From IMG/VR virus record IMGVR_UViG_3300028840_001431, positions 1-62,650 of that record: DNA of 62,650 nt; one strand, written 5' to 3'. Positions 24,699 to 39,600 of this stretch are shown piece after piece (position 1 is the first letter of the stretch; every line of letters starts with the position of its first letter). This DNA comes from a virus. The position numbers were made by a program, and so were the translations under genes. The notes beneath the pieces were generated by a model. That model had not been told where the DNA came from. It saw only the letters and a program-made list of their open reading frames with translations, and made no database searches.

Positions 24699-27600
24699 AT
24701 GGCCTACTTTACAACGAAGTTGTCAGATATTGTGCCGGGAATCGATGACACCAACCCCACTAGGCACTTAGTCCAACCCGCTCAACAACCGAGTGCATCT
24801 CAGCAAATCGAGAGTTCCTTGATGAGTCGAAACGACCGGGAATATCTCGATCAGTTGCGGCGGGCTCATGTGCCTAAGGGTAGGCCCCACCTGATGGGAG
24901 CCGTAAAGAGTACCGCTCTTGAGGCTCTTGGAGGTTTGGGAGGCCTTTTGGAGATCCCCGGCGAAGTCATTTCTCCCCTAAAGCAAGCGGGTGAGAACGT
25001 CAGGAATTTCTATTCTCAGATTGCCGATGAGGACCCCGATGTTCAGGAATACACCAAATCAGTCATCGAAGGGCGGGAACCATGGGTTGGAGAATTCGCG
25101 GGCTCCCTTGGTCCAACGGGTATGGCCGCTCTTCTGCATACCGTTCCGCTTGCTGGTCGAGCATTGGCAACGGCTTATTTCTATAAGCTCAACAAAGAAG
25201 AGGCTGAACAACTTGCACTCGACAAGGGAGCAGATCCGCAAAGAGCCCTATGGACCGGAAGGGTTGCCGGGGCCATCAATTCAGCCTTGGATATATGGGG
25301 ATTAGATCGGATTTTTGCGGCCTCTCAACCCGCTAAGAATATTGGAAGATTCCTTCTCAATCTTGGGATGGCCGGAGTTTCCGAGGGTGCAACTGAGGGC
25401 CTTCAGGAAGTCATCTCCGATATGTCGTCCGAGTTTGCGGCAAAGCCCCCTGAGCAGGACTTTGGTGAGTTTATCTCCGGGATGGAGCAAAGGCTCCCAA
25501 CCTTCTATAATCGTTTCAAGGAAGCCGCCCTTATCGGTGGTCCCATGGGTGCTCTATTTGGTGGAGCCGCCGGGGGAGCCGCCGCTCTTCAGAGGCGGGG
25601 ACGTGCAAAAGAAGCCGAGAGGCAAAGAGTACAGACCGAGCAAGAGGCACAAGAACGGGCTCAGGAAGCCGCCCAAGACCAAAAGCGTACAAACATAGCC
25701 GATGCCGTCCAAATGGCCCTTGTGGCCGAACCGGGGGGTCCTAGAGACTTTATTTTGAAGGGGGCCTTGATTCCGGCTATGACCGAGCAAACGGGTCCCG
25801 CAACCCCGGCCCAACGTCGAGCCTTGCCGGAACCTCAAAGAGCCCTCCCTGAACCTCAGAGGATGCTCCCTCATTCCACTATCCCACCAATTGAAGCTGG
25901 TCCTTTCCCGCTAGTACCGACTGAACCGCGTAGGCCTACCGAGGCCCCCACAACGGTCTTGCCGATAGGTGAAGAGGCCGTTGAGGCGGGTCCCTACCCC
26001 ATAGTTCCTACCGAAGGACCAAGAACAGATATCGGAAGAGCGGGCCTTGCTCGGAGAGTTCAGCAAGTTGCCGGGATAGGAGAACCGACCGGGGAAGTCA
26101 TAGAGATGGCTCAACCCGCCGAGGAGGAAGCCTTTGAACCCGTCGAGCCCACGGTTGAGGTCGGTGAAGCCGCCGAGGTTCCCGAGCTTACCAAAGAAGA
26201 GGTTGATCTTAAAGAGGCCTTCAGAAAAGCCCAAGAGAAAGCCGCCGCCGCTGAGCCCAAGCCGGAGAGGGAGAGAACTCGATTTGATGACATTGCCGAT
26301 GAGCTTGGGATTACATATGACGGCCCCCATCAGGGCCTAGAGCAGTTCACCACCGATAGCGGATATACGTTCTCACTCCCGCCGGGGCAAGTAACCATTA
26401 CATCAGTTCGTAAGGCAATGCCGGAAGATGAAAGGCCCGATTTTGTTCCCGGCCCTGAGCGTGAGGGAGCCGAGCCGCTTGAATTTACCGAGCCGAAACT
26501 TCCCGCCGATGTTCACGGCATTGTCATGGCTGACCCCGTTGACCCTGATAGGCAAGTCTTTTACCGAAGGGAACAGGCCGGATTTCTTCCAGAGTATGAC
26601 ACAGACGATGCCGATGCCGCTGAGCTTCTTGGGAAAAGGATAGCTTTGAAACGTGGGGTTGGGCGACCTCACAAATATGGGAATCTTATCAGGATTCTTG
26701 AGAGGAAAGGCATTCCTTACCGATTGCTTGGAAAGGATGAAACCGAGGATTTCTCTGATAAGAGGATCTCAGGCATTGGGAGCATTGATTACATTCAGGA
26801 TGAATACGCGGTCAAATATCAGGGAATCAATGAAGATGGAACCCGCCGATGGACCTATGAGGGTCAGGTTGAGGAGATAGCCGGGAAAGAGTTTACAACA
26901 AAGGGACTTGATGAGGATGAGGTTGCCGCTGAAATAGGGAAGCTTGAAGATGAGTATATAGCCGAGCAGACCGAAGCAGAGGAAGCCCTCCCGCCTGAAG
27001 AGGAGGTTGAGGTTGAAGAAGAGCCGGAAGGAGAAACCCCGCCGAAAGAGCCTAAGCCCGAGCCAACGGCTGAGGCAAAACCCGACAAAGAAGCAACCTT
27101 AAAGATACTCAGAAGGCGTCAAGAGGATTGGAATAAACAAGCGTTGAAATATGAAGGGGGGAAAGGGATACCCGTAGGGGCCGAGGGGGTTCAATATCGT
27201 TGGGCCTCTGATGCAATGATCATCATGCAAAAGGCGGTTGAGGCAGGAAAGACGATTGATGAAGCCGCGACCGAAGCCAAAGCTACGGCCCGTGGGTGGA
27301 TAGAGAAACATAATGCAAGACGGCCCAAAGATATCAATTGGAAGAGATGGGAGGGGGCCGCTGATACCTATATTGACGATGCCGTTAGGGAAGTCAAGCG
27401 GTTGGAGCCGGAAGCAATCACCGAAGAGCCTGAGGAAGTCACCGAAGAGGCTCCCGAGGTTCGGGAGGTTGCCCCTGAGGATGTCGTCAATGATGCAATG
27501 AAGAGAGTTCAGGAAGCCGCCGAGAATGCCGGGGCCGATTACTCAAACACCCCCATGATCGAAAAGGCCAAGATTGCCGATGTTCTTTGGGCCAATACCA

Positions 27601-30600
27601 TATTGACCGAAATCGAGGATGCCGCCGGGAATGAATATTTCTCTGATGGGCATTGGGCAATCAAGAAAGACCAAAAGAAAGCATACACCCCGCTTCAGAA
27701 AAGAGCAGATAAGGTCAAGAGCATTCAGCCTTATAGGGGTGAGATGAAGGTCAAACTAGAAGATATCATTAGCACAGAGAACAACCTTCCGCTTACCTAT
27801 GTTGGAACTACCCAAGAGGAAAACGCTGATCCTCAGGCTTGGTATGTTGACGGGATGGGAAACCTCAGGGCTATCAATGAAAACATAGGGACCTTTTTCA
27901 AAAGCAGAATTGGGGCTTTGAACTTCCGGGGAGATCCGGCTAAGGATATCTCATTTAATATGTATGCAGGGGATGAGCTTGTTGGTGTGATTATGCCAAT
28001 GAGAGCCCCCTTCCCCGTGGAGGAGGTTCAGCTTCCTGAAGGGGCCGAGATCGAAGAGCCCGAAATAGAGAAGGGTGAAGCCGCCGAAGGGGAGAAGCCC
28101 AAGAAGAAGAAACGAAAAGGACGTTGGACCGATACCGGGAGAGAGATCCACGGGAAACGTGCTTCTAAGGATAAGAGTGAACGAATTGAAGCCATCAACG
28201 TTGAGCTAGACTCAAACATCGATGAGAAAGCCGACCCTGAGGCCTTCCTCAAGGCCATCAATAAACTCACCAACAAATCGAAGATCCTGAAGCTTGACCT
28301 CCCTGAGGGGGCGACTCCGGGGACTCTTAGGTTCCTCAAGACCTTCCGAAATAAGATCAACGGTTTCAACCGTTGGGCGGCTAAGGAGTACAAGAACTGG
28401 CAGGATTCAACCGACAAGGGGGCCATCCTAAGGCATCTTGAGGCCAATCCAGAATATCAGGTCAATGTCAAGAATCAGGCCTCTGAATACATAGCAACCC
28501 TTGAGCTTCTTGAGGAAGCCATCGAAGAGACTTCGACTGTCCAAGAGGCTCGGGATAAGCTTTGGGAATTATTCGTTGAAGATCCCGCGATTGACAAAAT
28601 GAGAAAGGTGTATCCGAGCAGATTCAAGTTTACCCCGTTCGGTGAGTCAATCGTTGGAATGTTTGCTCAGGCTTTTCCGGGGGCCGATCAATGGACCCGG
28701 AGTTCAAGGAACGCCTTCAAGTGGACTTTCGGTAAACATGCTGATTCCGAGATGGCCGATGAGGAGGGGGCTGATAGAAATCAGGCCTTTGAGCATCGAC
28801 CGGGAAGGCGTTTTAACTTCATGGATATCGAGGATGACCCAAATAAATACAGGAATGGCAAGGACGTTGACCCGAAGACTCTTGAAAAAGTCTTTGGGTT
28901 TACCGGGATTAAGTGGGGAAATTGGGTAAGCGGAAGAGAGCAACAACACGTTGCAAATCTGTTTTATGACGGCTTTCACGAACTAATGAAGGCCATCGGC
29001 GGGGCTCCCGCAAGGGCTATTTCGGTTCCCGCGACTGATCCGGCCTTGGCTATTGGCTTTGGAGGTTGGGGCCGTGGTGGAAGGACAGCCGCCCATTACC
29101 AACCATCAGATCACTTCATCCACCTTACCAAAACAAAGGGTGACGGTTCTGTTTCTCATGAATGGGCTCATTCTTGGGACAAAGGTTCCAAGATTGACAT
29201 GAGCAACAATAAAGACGAAAGCCTCAGGGATATTGATCCACTTAAAGATATCAAAATAGCCCTCAGGACAAAGTATAACTTTGAAGCCATCAGGGAAGAG
29301 GCCTATCAGCTTCTCAAGGGGTTACACCACGAAACAAGGCAATCAAGAAAGAATCGGGTTGACAAGGCAAAGGCATGGCTCAGGTCACATTGGAAGCAGA
29401 TATCAGAGGAAGAAACTCAATTCTATCGGGATGCAAAGAAGCTTGATGCCGGGAAAGACCCGTATTATCGGACAGAAGTTGAAATGTTTGCACGGGCCTT
29501 TGAGTCATGGATTGCTGATAAGATTGGTTCTGATGCACTATTCATCGTTGATCCTGAGTTTGTGAGCGGTAGCTATATCAAGGATCACTTCAATTGGGAC
29601 GTTGATGCTTACCCGAGTGGTGAGGAACGGGAAAGACTGAACTCACTCTTTGAGAATCTATTCCGAAATATTACATGGGACAAGAATGGGATTCCGACCG
29701 TTGGGCCTGATTTTGTTCCCCTCTTCATCAATACCCAACGAGAGGTTGAGGCCGAGCTTGAAAAGTTCCTTGAGAAGCTTGATGAAATCTATAATGCAAT
29801 TTATGGCGGCAAGCCTTCCAATGACGGGCTTTACTGGTATGCCTATCTCGACACCTCCCGAGCCCCCGGAATGCAACCCTCTGGAATGGTTGCCTATGAC
29901 GATAAATATAAAGTAGCCGAGCAGATTGAAGAGCATGAAGAACGGGGCGGCATTGGAGCCATAGGGTATTCTGGACCGCTGATAGCCGATGACGTTGTTG
30001 AGATGGGCCTTGTCCCGATCAATCACGACAAGAACGATGATACCCTTTATCTAGGGGGAGCAAATGGCCAAACTTCAGAGAATTGGACAGATGGCAATGG
30101 AGCATTGGGGGAAGTATCGTCCCAAGATGGTAAGCAGTTTGAAGAGAAGGGGACTATTGTTACCGATCCTGAAGGAAGTGGAAGAAGCTTGGGAGAGGGG
30201 GATGACGGACTTGGTATCAACGAAGGGGGTGAATCCTCGGATAGCGGAGGAACTGATGAATCGGGGGCTGATATTTCTGCCGGAGGAACCCGAGCCGATC
30301 CCGGAAATGGTCCGGGGGCTGATCCCGCTAGAATAAATGAAGATTATGCAATAGGTCCGAGGGATTATATTGATGCCGATCTCGATCAGGTTAGAACCTT
30401 CACCAATGCTATCTCAGCCATTAGGATTCTAAAGGAGGTTGAAGAGGGACGATATCCGGCAACTGAGGGGGAGCAAAGAATCCTCCAAGCCTTTCCGGGT
30501 TGGCAAGCTATCAAGGCCGAGCTTGATCGGTATTCGTATGGAGCCATTCAAAACCGTCATGACATGATCTCCGGGATGCTCAGCCGGAGTGAGATGAACT

Positions 30601-33600
30601 CGGCAAGGAAATTCAAGAACGATTCCCATGCAACCCCATTGCCTGTGATTGATGCCATATGGGAAACGCTCCAAAGGTTCGGCTTTACGAGTGGCCGAAT
30701 CCTTGACTTTGCTATGGGTAAGGGCTCGATTTTTGGGGCTATGCCTAAGTCCATGAGGAAAACTTCTGTCCTGACCGGAATTGAACCCGATCAGATCCAA
30801 AGGAGAATTGCCAAAAAGCTTTATCCTAATCAGTACATAACGGATACCAGATTTGAAGAAACTCCCTTAGCAAACAATTACTTCGATCTAGTTTTCACCG
30901 ATATGCCCCATACAGCCAATCGGTTGAGCAAGCCTGATCCCGAGCATAATCCTCTTGGGTGGGAGTCTGATCCTCATTGGCTCAATAAGGCAATCAATCA
31001 CACGCGGGAGGGAGGTCTAATTGTAGCCATTGCGGAAACGGAGTTGATGGATGCTCCTAACAATGCCGATGCCCGGAAGAATATCGGTGATAAGGTTGAC
31101 TTCCTTGGGGCTATTAGGCTTCCGAAACAGTTATATGGGGATATGAGCAAGGATGTCATCTTCCTTCGCAAGAAAGGCGGGGGAGGTGTCGAGATAAAGA
31201 AGAAGGCATGGGAAAAGGTGAACGCCGGGGCTCGGATTCCCGTCAATGAGTATTTCGTTGAAAATCCCCAAATGGTTCTAGGTCAACTTGAACTCGACAA
31301 TGACCCGATATCGTACAGAATAACGAAGTATGCCCTCAGCCAAGACAAAGCTGATAACGTTGAAAGGGAAATCAACGATCTTGCAACCACCGATCTTCCG
31401 ATAAACATCTATTTTGAGGAGATCCCCGGAACCGAGATAGATCTTCTCAAGACTATCCCTGAGCCTGACTTTGTAAAGGATGGGGCCTTTGTAATTGAAG
31501 GAAAGAAGCTTTATCAAAGCATTGGAGGGAAGCCCGTTGAGGTGAAGGATTCTCCCCGTATTCGTGGCATGGTCGGAATGAGGGGAACCATCAGGGGGTT
31601 GCTCAGGTCCTATGCCGCCGGGGAAACAAAAGCCAAAACGGAGAAATGGAGGAAAGCCCTCAATAAGCAGTATGATGAATTTGTCAAAAAGTTCGGCTTC
31701 GTGAATGCGGTTCCGAATGTCAAGGCATTCATCCAAGATCCTGATGCCCCTCTCCTTCTCACCCTTGAGCGGTGGGATCATGAGCGGCAAAAGTCTCTAG
31801 GTAAAACCGCAATCTTTGAGCCGGGATTCTTCAAGCCTGTTACCCCTCCAACCTCGGCTAAGAATTCATCGGAAGCCCTGAATCTCTCGTTAGCATGGAA
31901 GAGCCGAATTGACTTCCCGTGGATGACCCGTTTGAGCGGGGTTCCTCGGGATCAATTGATTAGCGAATTGAAGGGCAAGATCTATGATGATCCAGAGGTG
32001 GGGTGGGTAACGGCTGATGAATATCTGAGCGGCAATGTGAAGCATAAGTTGAGAGTTGCTCAGAAGATGGCCGAGGTCAACAAGAAGCAATATGGTCCGA
32101 ATGTCAGGGCCTTGAAGAAGGTCATCCCCGCCGATTTGCAATCCCATGAAATCAACGTAAGGCTCGGGGCGGCATGGGTTCCCCCTAAGGTTATTGGGGA
32201 GTTCATGAAAGACCTCACCTTTGAGTATAATGTCAAGGCCGAGTATAGCCCCGTTCTCGGGAAATGGCAGATCAAATTTACGGGAGCCAGCAAAGCCGCC
32301 GCTAAACGAAACAAAGATTCAGCGGTAAGAAGCACAGAGGCAACCTCTGAATGGGGGACCTCTGATGTCAATTTCTTCGATCTCCTAGGGTATGCCCTCA
32401 ATGGTGGGTTCCCCGATGTGAAGAGGGTTGCAGTCGATTCAAAGGGAATGCCTCACACAGATGAGAATGGCAGAAAGATCATGGTTCCTGACGTTGAGGC
32501 TACTGATGCCGCAAATTACAAGCTTGAACAGATCAAAGAAAGGTTCTCTCAATGGGTATGGGAGGATCAGGCTAGGCTTAGGAATCTGACGCGGATCTAC
32601 AATGAAAAGGTCAATGCCTATGTGAAGAGGGTTCACAAGGGGGATCACCTCGTATTTCCGGGCAAAGTCCCAAATGCAATCTTTGATTTTATGGATCACC
32701 AAAAGAATGCCGTTTGGAGATTCCTACAGCAAGGGAGTGTATATTTTGCTCATGAGGTTGGGACTGGGAAAACCTTCTCAATTATAGGTTCAGTAATGGA
32801 AGCCCGAAGGCTTGGGCGGGCGAAGAAACCCATTGTTGCCGTCCAAAATGCCACGTTCGATCAGTACAAAAGGGATTGGGCCACGGCATATCCTGCCGCA
32901 AATGTGCTATTTGCCAAGATCCCAAAGAAGGAAGGCCCCGAAAGGAGTGCCATCCTGAAGAAGATTTCATCAGGAGATTATGACGCAATTGTTGTCAATC
33001 ACCACTCCTTGAGTTTCCTTGAGGTGAGCCCAACCGCTCAGATTGAACAACTGAGGAAGGAGCAAGCCGAGCTTAATGAGTCATTGGGAATATTGAGCTT
33101 GCAGGGAGCCGGAGAGGAAACCATAAGGAAGATATCAGGTGCGGTTGCAAGGTTGGAGGATAGGATTGAATCTCTATCCGGGGCTCCAACCACCAATGAA
33201 GTCTATTTCGACAACATTGGGGCTGATATGATTGTTGTCGATGAGGCTCACAGCTTCAAAAACCTCGATATCAAAACAAGCTATGGGAATGTCAAGGGAA
33301 TCGACTCAGCGGGGGCTCCATGGTCAATGAATCTGTACCGGAAGATTCAGTATATCCGAAACAGGTACGGAAAGAATATCATCCTAGCCTCAGGAACTCC
33401 GCTAACCAATAGCGTGGGTGAGCTTTACACCATTGCAAGGTACGTTCAGCCCGATATGCTTGCCGCCCATCACCTCCAAGGCTTCGATGCATGGGCTAAC
33501 ACCTTTGGCTTGATCTCCAACGAATCGGAACTAACACCAACCGGGACGGGCTATGTGAATTCAACCCGATTTAAGAGCTTTGTCAACATTCCCGAGTTAG

Positions 33601-36600
33601 TGAACATTTTTCAGCAAAACGTTGACCTAATCAGAGTGACCGAGAGCAAGAAGGAAGCTCAGGAAAAGGATGAGTTTATTTGGATTCCTCGACCGAAAAT
33701 CAAGGGAGGCAAGCCTCAGACTATCATTGTTCCGCAAAGTGATCATGTTAAAGAGTTTCAGAGGGAGCTTGTCCATCGAGCCCTTGCCCTGAAGAATGAC
33801 CGTCAGGCCCAATGGGACGGCAAACAGGACGCCATGACTCGGATGATCAAGGAAGGTCGGACCATGGCCATTGATGCACGGCTTCATGATCCGAAGCTTT
33901 CCGATCAGCCTGACACAAAGCTGAATTATGCCGTGAAAGAGATCAAGCGTATTTACGACAAGAAACATAAGGCCCACGATTGGGATCAGGGCGGGAAGGA
34001 ATACACCGAGGATAAGGGAGTTGTTCTAGTCTTTCTCGATATCGGGACTCCGGGAGGGGCATTAGAAAAGAGAACGAAGTTTTCACCTTACGGGGATATG
34101 AAGAAGAAGCTAATCAAGGCGGGTATCCCTGAGAAGGAAATAGCCTTCATTCATGACGTTCCTGACAAAGAGGGACGAAGAAGGCTCATGGGACAGGTCA
34201 AGGAAGGCAAGATCAGGGTCCTGATGGGTAGCACCAACAAGATGGGAATCGGTGTCAACGTCCAAACTCGGGTTGCCGGGATTCTTCATGTTGACGTTGA
34301 TTGGAACTATGCAAACTATGAGCAGAGAAACGGGAGGGGCCTCAGGTACGGGAATAATATCGATGAGATAGAAATCATCAATATCGGGACAGCCGGGACG
34401 GTGGATGCCTTCATGTGGGAGGTGGTTGCCCGCAAAGCTCATGTTCTTGGTCAGGTCCTCTCAATGAATCCAAACCTCAGGGAAGTGGAGGATATCAGTC
34501 AGGATGCAAGCAATGCTTACGAATATGTGAGTCACCTTGTCGATGACAAGCTTGCCAAGAAAAAGGTTGAACTCGATAGAGAGGTGAGGATTCTCAGAAA
34601 TGCTCGATCTTCACATCAGGCCGGGACGAACAGGGCTCGATTCAGGGCCGCAACAATACCGGAAGAGATAGCGGCGAATGAAGCAAACGTTGAGGCCTTG
34701 AATGAGCAATTGGAAAAGCACAAGAATATCACCCATGTTCAGATAGGTGATGAGCCCTTCTCTCTCAAGAAGAAGGGACCGGAAATCACCAAGAGGATCA
34801 AGGAGAAATGGGACAAAACTAGCAAGGCAACAAAGGAGAAGCTTAAAAAAGATCCGACCCTGAAAGCTTCGGTTGCCTTGCTTGGTGGAGAGGTCAAGGA
34901 TACTCAGGGTGATGGCAAAAGTTTCGTGGGCAACGATATCAAGATTGTCATTCAATGGGGTCCTGTCACCAAGAAATGGCTCATGAGGTTGGACGGTGAG
35001 GGTGTGAGCAGTATAATGGATGACCTAGGTAAGAGCGTTTCCCGGTTGATATCCAGAATCAAGGCCCCCATCCAAAGCGAGATAGATTCCCTCAACGAGA
35101 ACACCCAAAAACTCAATGATGAGCTTCCTAAGATTGCGGCTAGGATTGATGCCCCCTTTGAGAAGGAGGAGGAGTTCAGGGTAAAAGACGCGGAGAGGCG
35201 GGACCTTGAAAAACAACTGCTCGACAAACAGAGGAAAATGGAGAGGGAGTTTGCTGAGCAACAAAAGAAGAAAGGCAAAGAGCCAACCCATCTAGCCGTT
35301 GATGAGGCCCCTTATACTTTCAGCAAGCGTCAGATGATTAGTGCGAAGAGGGTTGCAAAGCTGATCCCGAAATGGCTGAGATCAGCCGGATTACCCAAGG
35401 AAGTCATCGATAAGATCAACGTGAAATTACAGCCATTCGTTGATTTAACGGACCTCGATATCGAGCAAACCCTAACCTCTTACGGGGAAATGGGGGTTCC
35501 GGTCACAAACATCCTCGGGGCCACAACCTTTAATGAGTACAAAGCGATAATGCAACTCTCTCTTGCAATGCAGAATCAGGCAAAGCTTGAGGAGACTGTC
35601 ATCCATGAGGCATGGCACATTATCAAGGGGTGGTTGATGCCGAAGGCTGACATCGATGCCATTGGCAAACACTACCGGAACGAAGAGGAGGAGGCTAGGG
35701 CTTTTGCAAGGTTTGTTCTTAGATACCGAAACCGACTCAAAGGGGTTCCTTCACCGATACGCCGGATTTTCATGAAGATCAAGCGGGCTCTTCAGCTTAT
35801 TGGGAATGGGCTTAGGGGGAGAGGGTTCACAAGGCCTGAGGATTTCTTTGGAACGGCAATGGTGGGGGCCTACTCAAGGCCGCATTATGTGAGGGGCAGG
35901 ACGGCTGATTTCGGTGGGACTACCATAGCTTTGGCCGGGGAGCCTAATCCGGTTCCTTGGGCCTCACATCAACTGATTTATGCTGTCCGAAACAATTATG
36001 ACAAAATGCCCCGGAAGGTTCAGTCTCTCAAGAATTGGGTGAGGAAACAAGCAAAGCCCTCTGAAATAGAGTGGCTTGATGTCGATGCAATCATCGATGA
36101 AGTTCAGAAGGATGGGAAAGTTCAGCCAGAATCCTTGCTTATGGGGCTTGCTAGAAACCAAGTCCACCTTCAGGAAGTTCTCAAGACTAGCCCTCTTGAC
36201 GCTACGGAAGACCCTTGGAAGGGCGAAGATATCTATTATGATGAAGATGGGAACGTTGCTGGTCATCCTAAGGTGTATGAGCCTTGGTGGTTGGATTATT
36301 GGGCAAGGGACGTTGATGAGCTTAGGAAAGAGGTGGAATCAAACCCGAATCATGAGTTGCATTTCACGGCGGCTATAGATCCAGATATGTCTTGGGAAGA
36401 ATTCAAGGCTTTCAAGAGGGCCGCTGATCGACCGCCGATATTGAATACCCCTAATCGATATCAGGCAAACACCTCGATAGGGACGATTGATGCTAACCCC
36501 GTTGTCGAGGTAAAAGACGGGAAAGCCTATGTAAAAAAATATGAGTATTTCGTTGAGGGTTCCAAGGTTTTTGAATCACCTGATCCGAGATTCAAGGAAA

Positions 36601-39600
36601 TTGAGATCAATATAAAGGATATCTATGAGCAACGGGCTGATCGTGAAAGGCCCGAAATTACCCAATACCATGGATACACAATTCCCGGCGGGGAAGGATA
36701 TCGTGAGCTTCTCTTCATATATGACAGGGATGGGGCAAAGTGGGAACATCCCCATTGGTCGAAAGAGAATGTTCTTGGGTGGGTGAGGTTTGATGAGAGA
36801 GTTGACAAGGACGGCAAGAAGCTTCTCTTCATTGAGGAGATACAATCGGATTGGTTGCAACGAGCCAAGAAGGTGGGCTTTGATGAGGACGACTTTGAAG
36901 CCGCCGCAGGACAAAGACTAGAAGAAATACCAAAGGCCCCCTTCCTTAAGAACTGGCATGAGGTTTTCTTCAAGAGAATGCTCCGATATGCCGCTGAGAA
37001 TGGATACGATAAAATTGCGTGGACTACCGGGGATCAGCAAATTGCAAGATATCCGGGGGTTGGCAAGCCTGAAGGCCTGAAAGTTTTCTATGATGAGAGG
37101 ATTCCCGGATTCGCTAAGAGATATACAAAGCGATGGGGGGCTAAATATGGGAAAGGGTCCATAGTCGAGTCAAATGTAGAAATCAACGTAATGCCAACAA
37201 GCAAATACGACAAGATCAACAAAACAGCAATGGCTAAATTTTACCCTGACGATAAGTGGATGGTGACGATCAGGAACAAGGGGAACAAGGGGACGGGCAA
37301 CGAAGAAAGAAAGTTTCCAACCGAGGAACAGGCAAGGAACTACGCTAAAAGAAAGGAGGACTCACTTGGTGCTAATATCGGTGAAGTCCACCACGTAAGC
37401 ATCACCCCTGAGATGAGAGAGTCTGTCATGTTCAAAGGACAGACGTGGTTCAACGTCGATGCAACCCGAGAGGCCAATGAGGCCATCAGGGGGCTCAATG
37501 AAGTTGATCCGATGACCACGATCAAGGACGGGTACAAAGGGCTCTTCCAATCGATTGATGATAGGTTTGGGAAGGGATACACCGACAATGATATGAAAGT
37601 CCTAAGAAAGATTCTCGGGCTCCCTTATTTTGTTGGTAAGAAATTCAAGTCAACTGAAGAACTTGTTGATACTGAGATCAAGGCCCATGAGCGAAGGGCA
37701 AAGGAGTTGTTTGATGACTATGAAGGAGGGCTCGGACAGGTTCAGGAAGAAATCCCAAAAGATAAACAAGCCCTTGCAGATCTCAAAGAACTTATTTGGG
37801 GATGGAACGGAAAGAGGATGCCTAGGTCACACGTCCCCACAAATGCAATCAATGTGCCTTCCGAGCCTAGGGAGGACCTCACCGTTAATGAGAATCATTA
37901 TTCCGAGGTAAGGAATTACCTTGTCAAGCATGAGGGTTTCAGGCCTGATGTAGTTGAGGCTTTTCTCACAATCAGAAGGACCCTTGATAGGAAACTTGTC
38001 GATATCGATAAGACGATGAGAGTTGAAAGCCTTGATCCTGATCTCATTGCGGAGTACCGTGCTCAGATTGGTCGGATTGATAATTACTTTCCGATGAGGA
38101 GGACCGGGGACTCATACGTTCAGATCATCAACGAATTGGAGGAAGATCCTGAAAAGAGGGTTGTTTACCGTGAGCATTACAATAGCCTCAACCGTTTCAA
38201 GAATTCCGGGAAAAAGGTCAGGGCTCGGGCCGAACAATGGTTGCAGAATGCTATTGCAGATGGAATCGTTGACGGTAGGCCTCAAGATTTCGATATCTCT
38301 CTAGGAAAAGTGACCTCACTTCCTGATGAGGTCTTCTTTCAGATCCCGGTGGAGGGGATGCAAAAGGTAGCCGAGGAAGCCGGAAGGCGGCTTGAAAGGT
38401 CGAGAGTCAAGCGAGAAGCTGAACGGCTCATGAGGCTTGCCAAAAAGGAAGGGAAGGAACTCACCGAGGAACAAGCCTATAAGAAGGCCTCAAATATCCT
38501 CAGGGCCGATATGGAGAAAGCCCTCTCCAAGGCCATTGCCGAGGTACTCAAAAGCCGTGGGTGGGCTCGACACGCAATCAGAAGGAGAGGCGTTCCCGGT
38601 CATGAGACTGAGGATATCTTTGGAATTCTCCATGACTACCTTGCAGGATATGCCGGATTCAAAGCAAAGATTTGGAGGGCAAGGCGACACCATGAGACTC
38701 TAAGCAAGATCCCGGCCAAAATAAGGCCTAAAGAGTATGAGTTTAACTCCAAGTATGTGAGGGATGTGCTTGCCAATCAAGGAAAAACAGATCGAATCAT
38801 AGACGGGCTCAGGTCTGTTTTCTTTGTCAAATATCTCGGGTTTGTCCCGAAATCGGGGCTCATCAATTTGACTCAGAATGTAGTTGTGGCGGCTCCCATC
38901 CTTTCGCAGTACACCAAAAATCCCCATCGGAAGCTTGCTCGGGCCATGAAGGATGCACGTCAGGCCTTGACTACTGTTGAGGCATGGAAGGGCAAGACCC
39001 CGAAATATGCGTCCCTTACCGAGGAAGAGCTTGAAGCCGTGAAGGCACTCCATGAAGAAGGGGCCGTCATGGATATGATGCTTCGGGAACTCAAGGGGAG
39101 CTTGCCCGGATCAGGGTGGGGTAAATATTGGAGGAAGGTGGTTGATAAATCCGGTATCTTCATGCAGATGGCCGAAAAATTCAATCGAGTTTCAACGGGC
39201 CTTGCGGCTTTCAGGATTGCAAAAAATGAATTAGGCATGGGTCAGGCTGAAGCCGTTGAGTGGGCGAAGAAGAGGATCTATGACTCTCACTTCCTTTATG
39301 GTTCCGCGAATCTGCCTGAGTGGGCTCGGGGTGGAGATTGGCAGAAGTATGTAAGATCTGCATATACATTCAGATCATTTACCCATAATTATCTATCATT
39401 GATGCACCACCTACTTTCTCAGCAAACCCCGGAAACTAGGAGGGCCTTTGCTCTTTCGATGAGGAACCTCTTCATCGTTGGTGGTCTTACCTCAATGCCA
39501 TTCTTCAAACTGTTTGCCGATATGCTGTATTCATTGCTTGATTGGGATGAGGATGATATATTCACCGACATTAGGCAGGGGTTGCCCTACGATTGGACAA

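Noticed and set aside
30064-30336. Plus-strand 90-residue frame inside the giant gene
   Set aside because: It looks protein-like and starts at an ATG, but it lies wholly within the continuous 5182-codon frame and has no ribosome site; other overlapping frames there are equally open.
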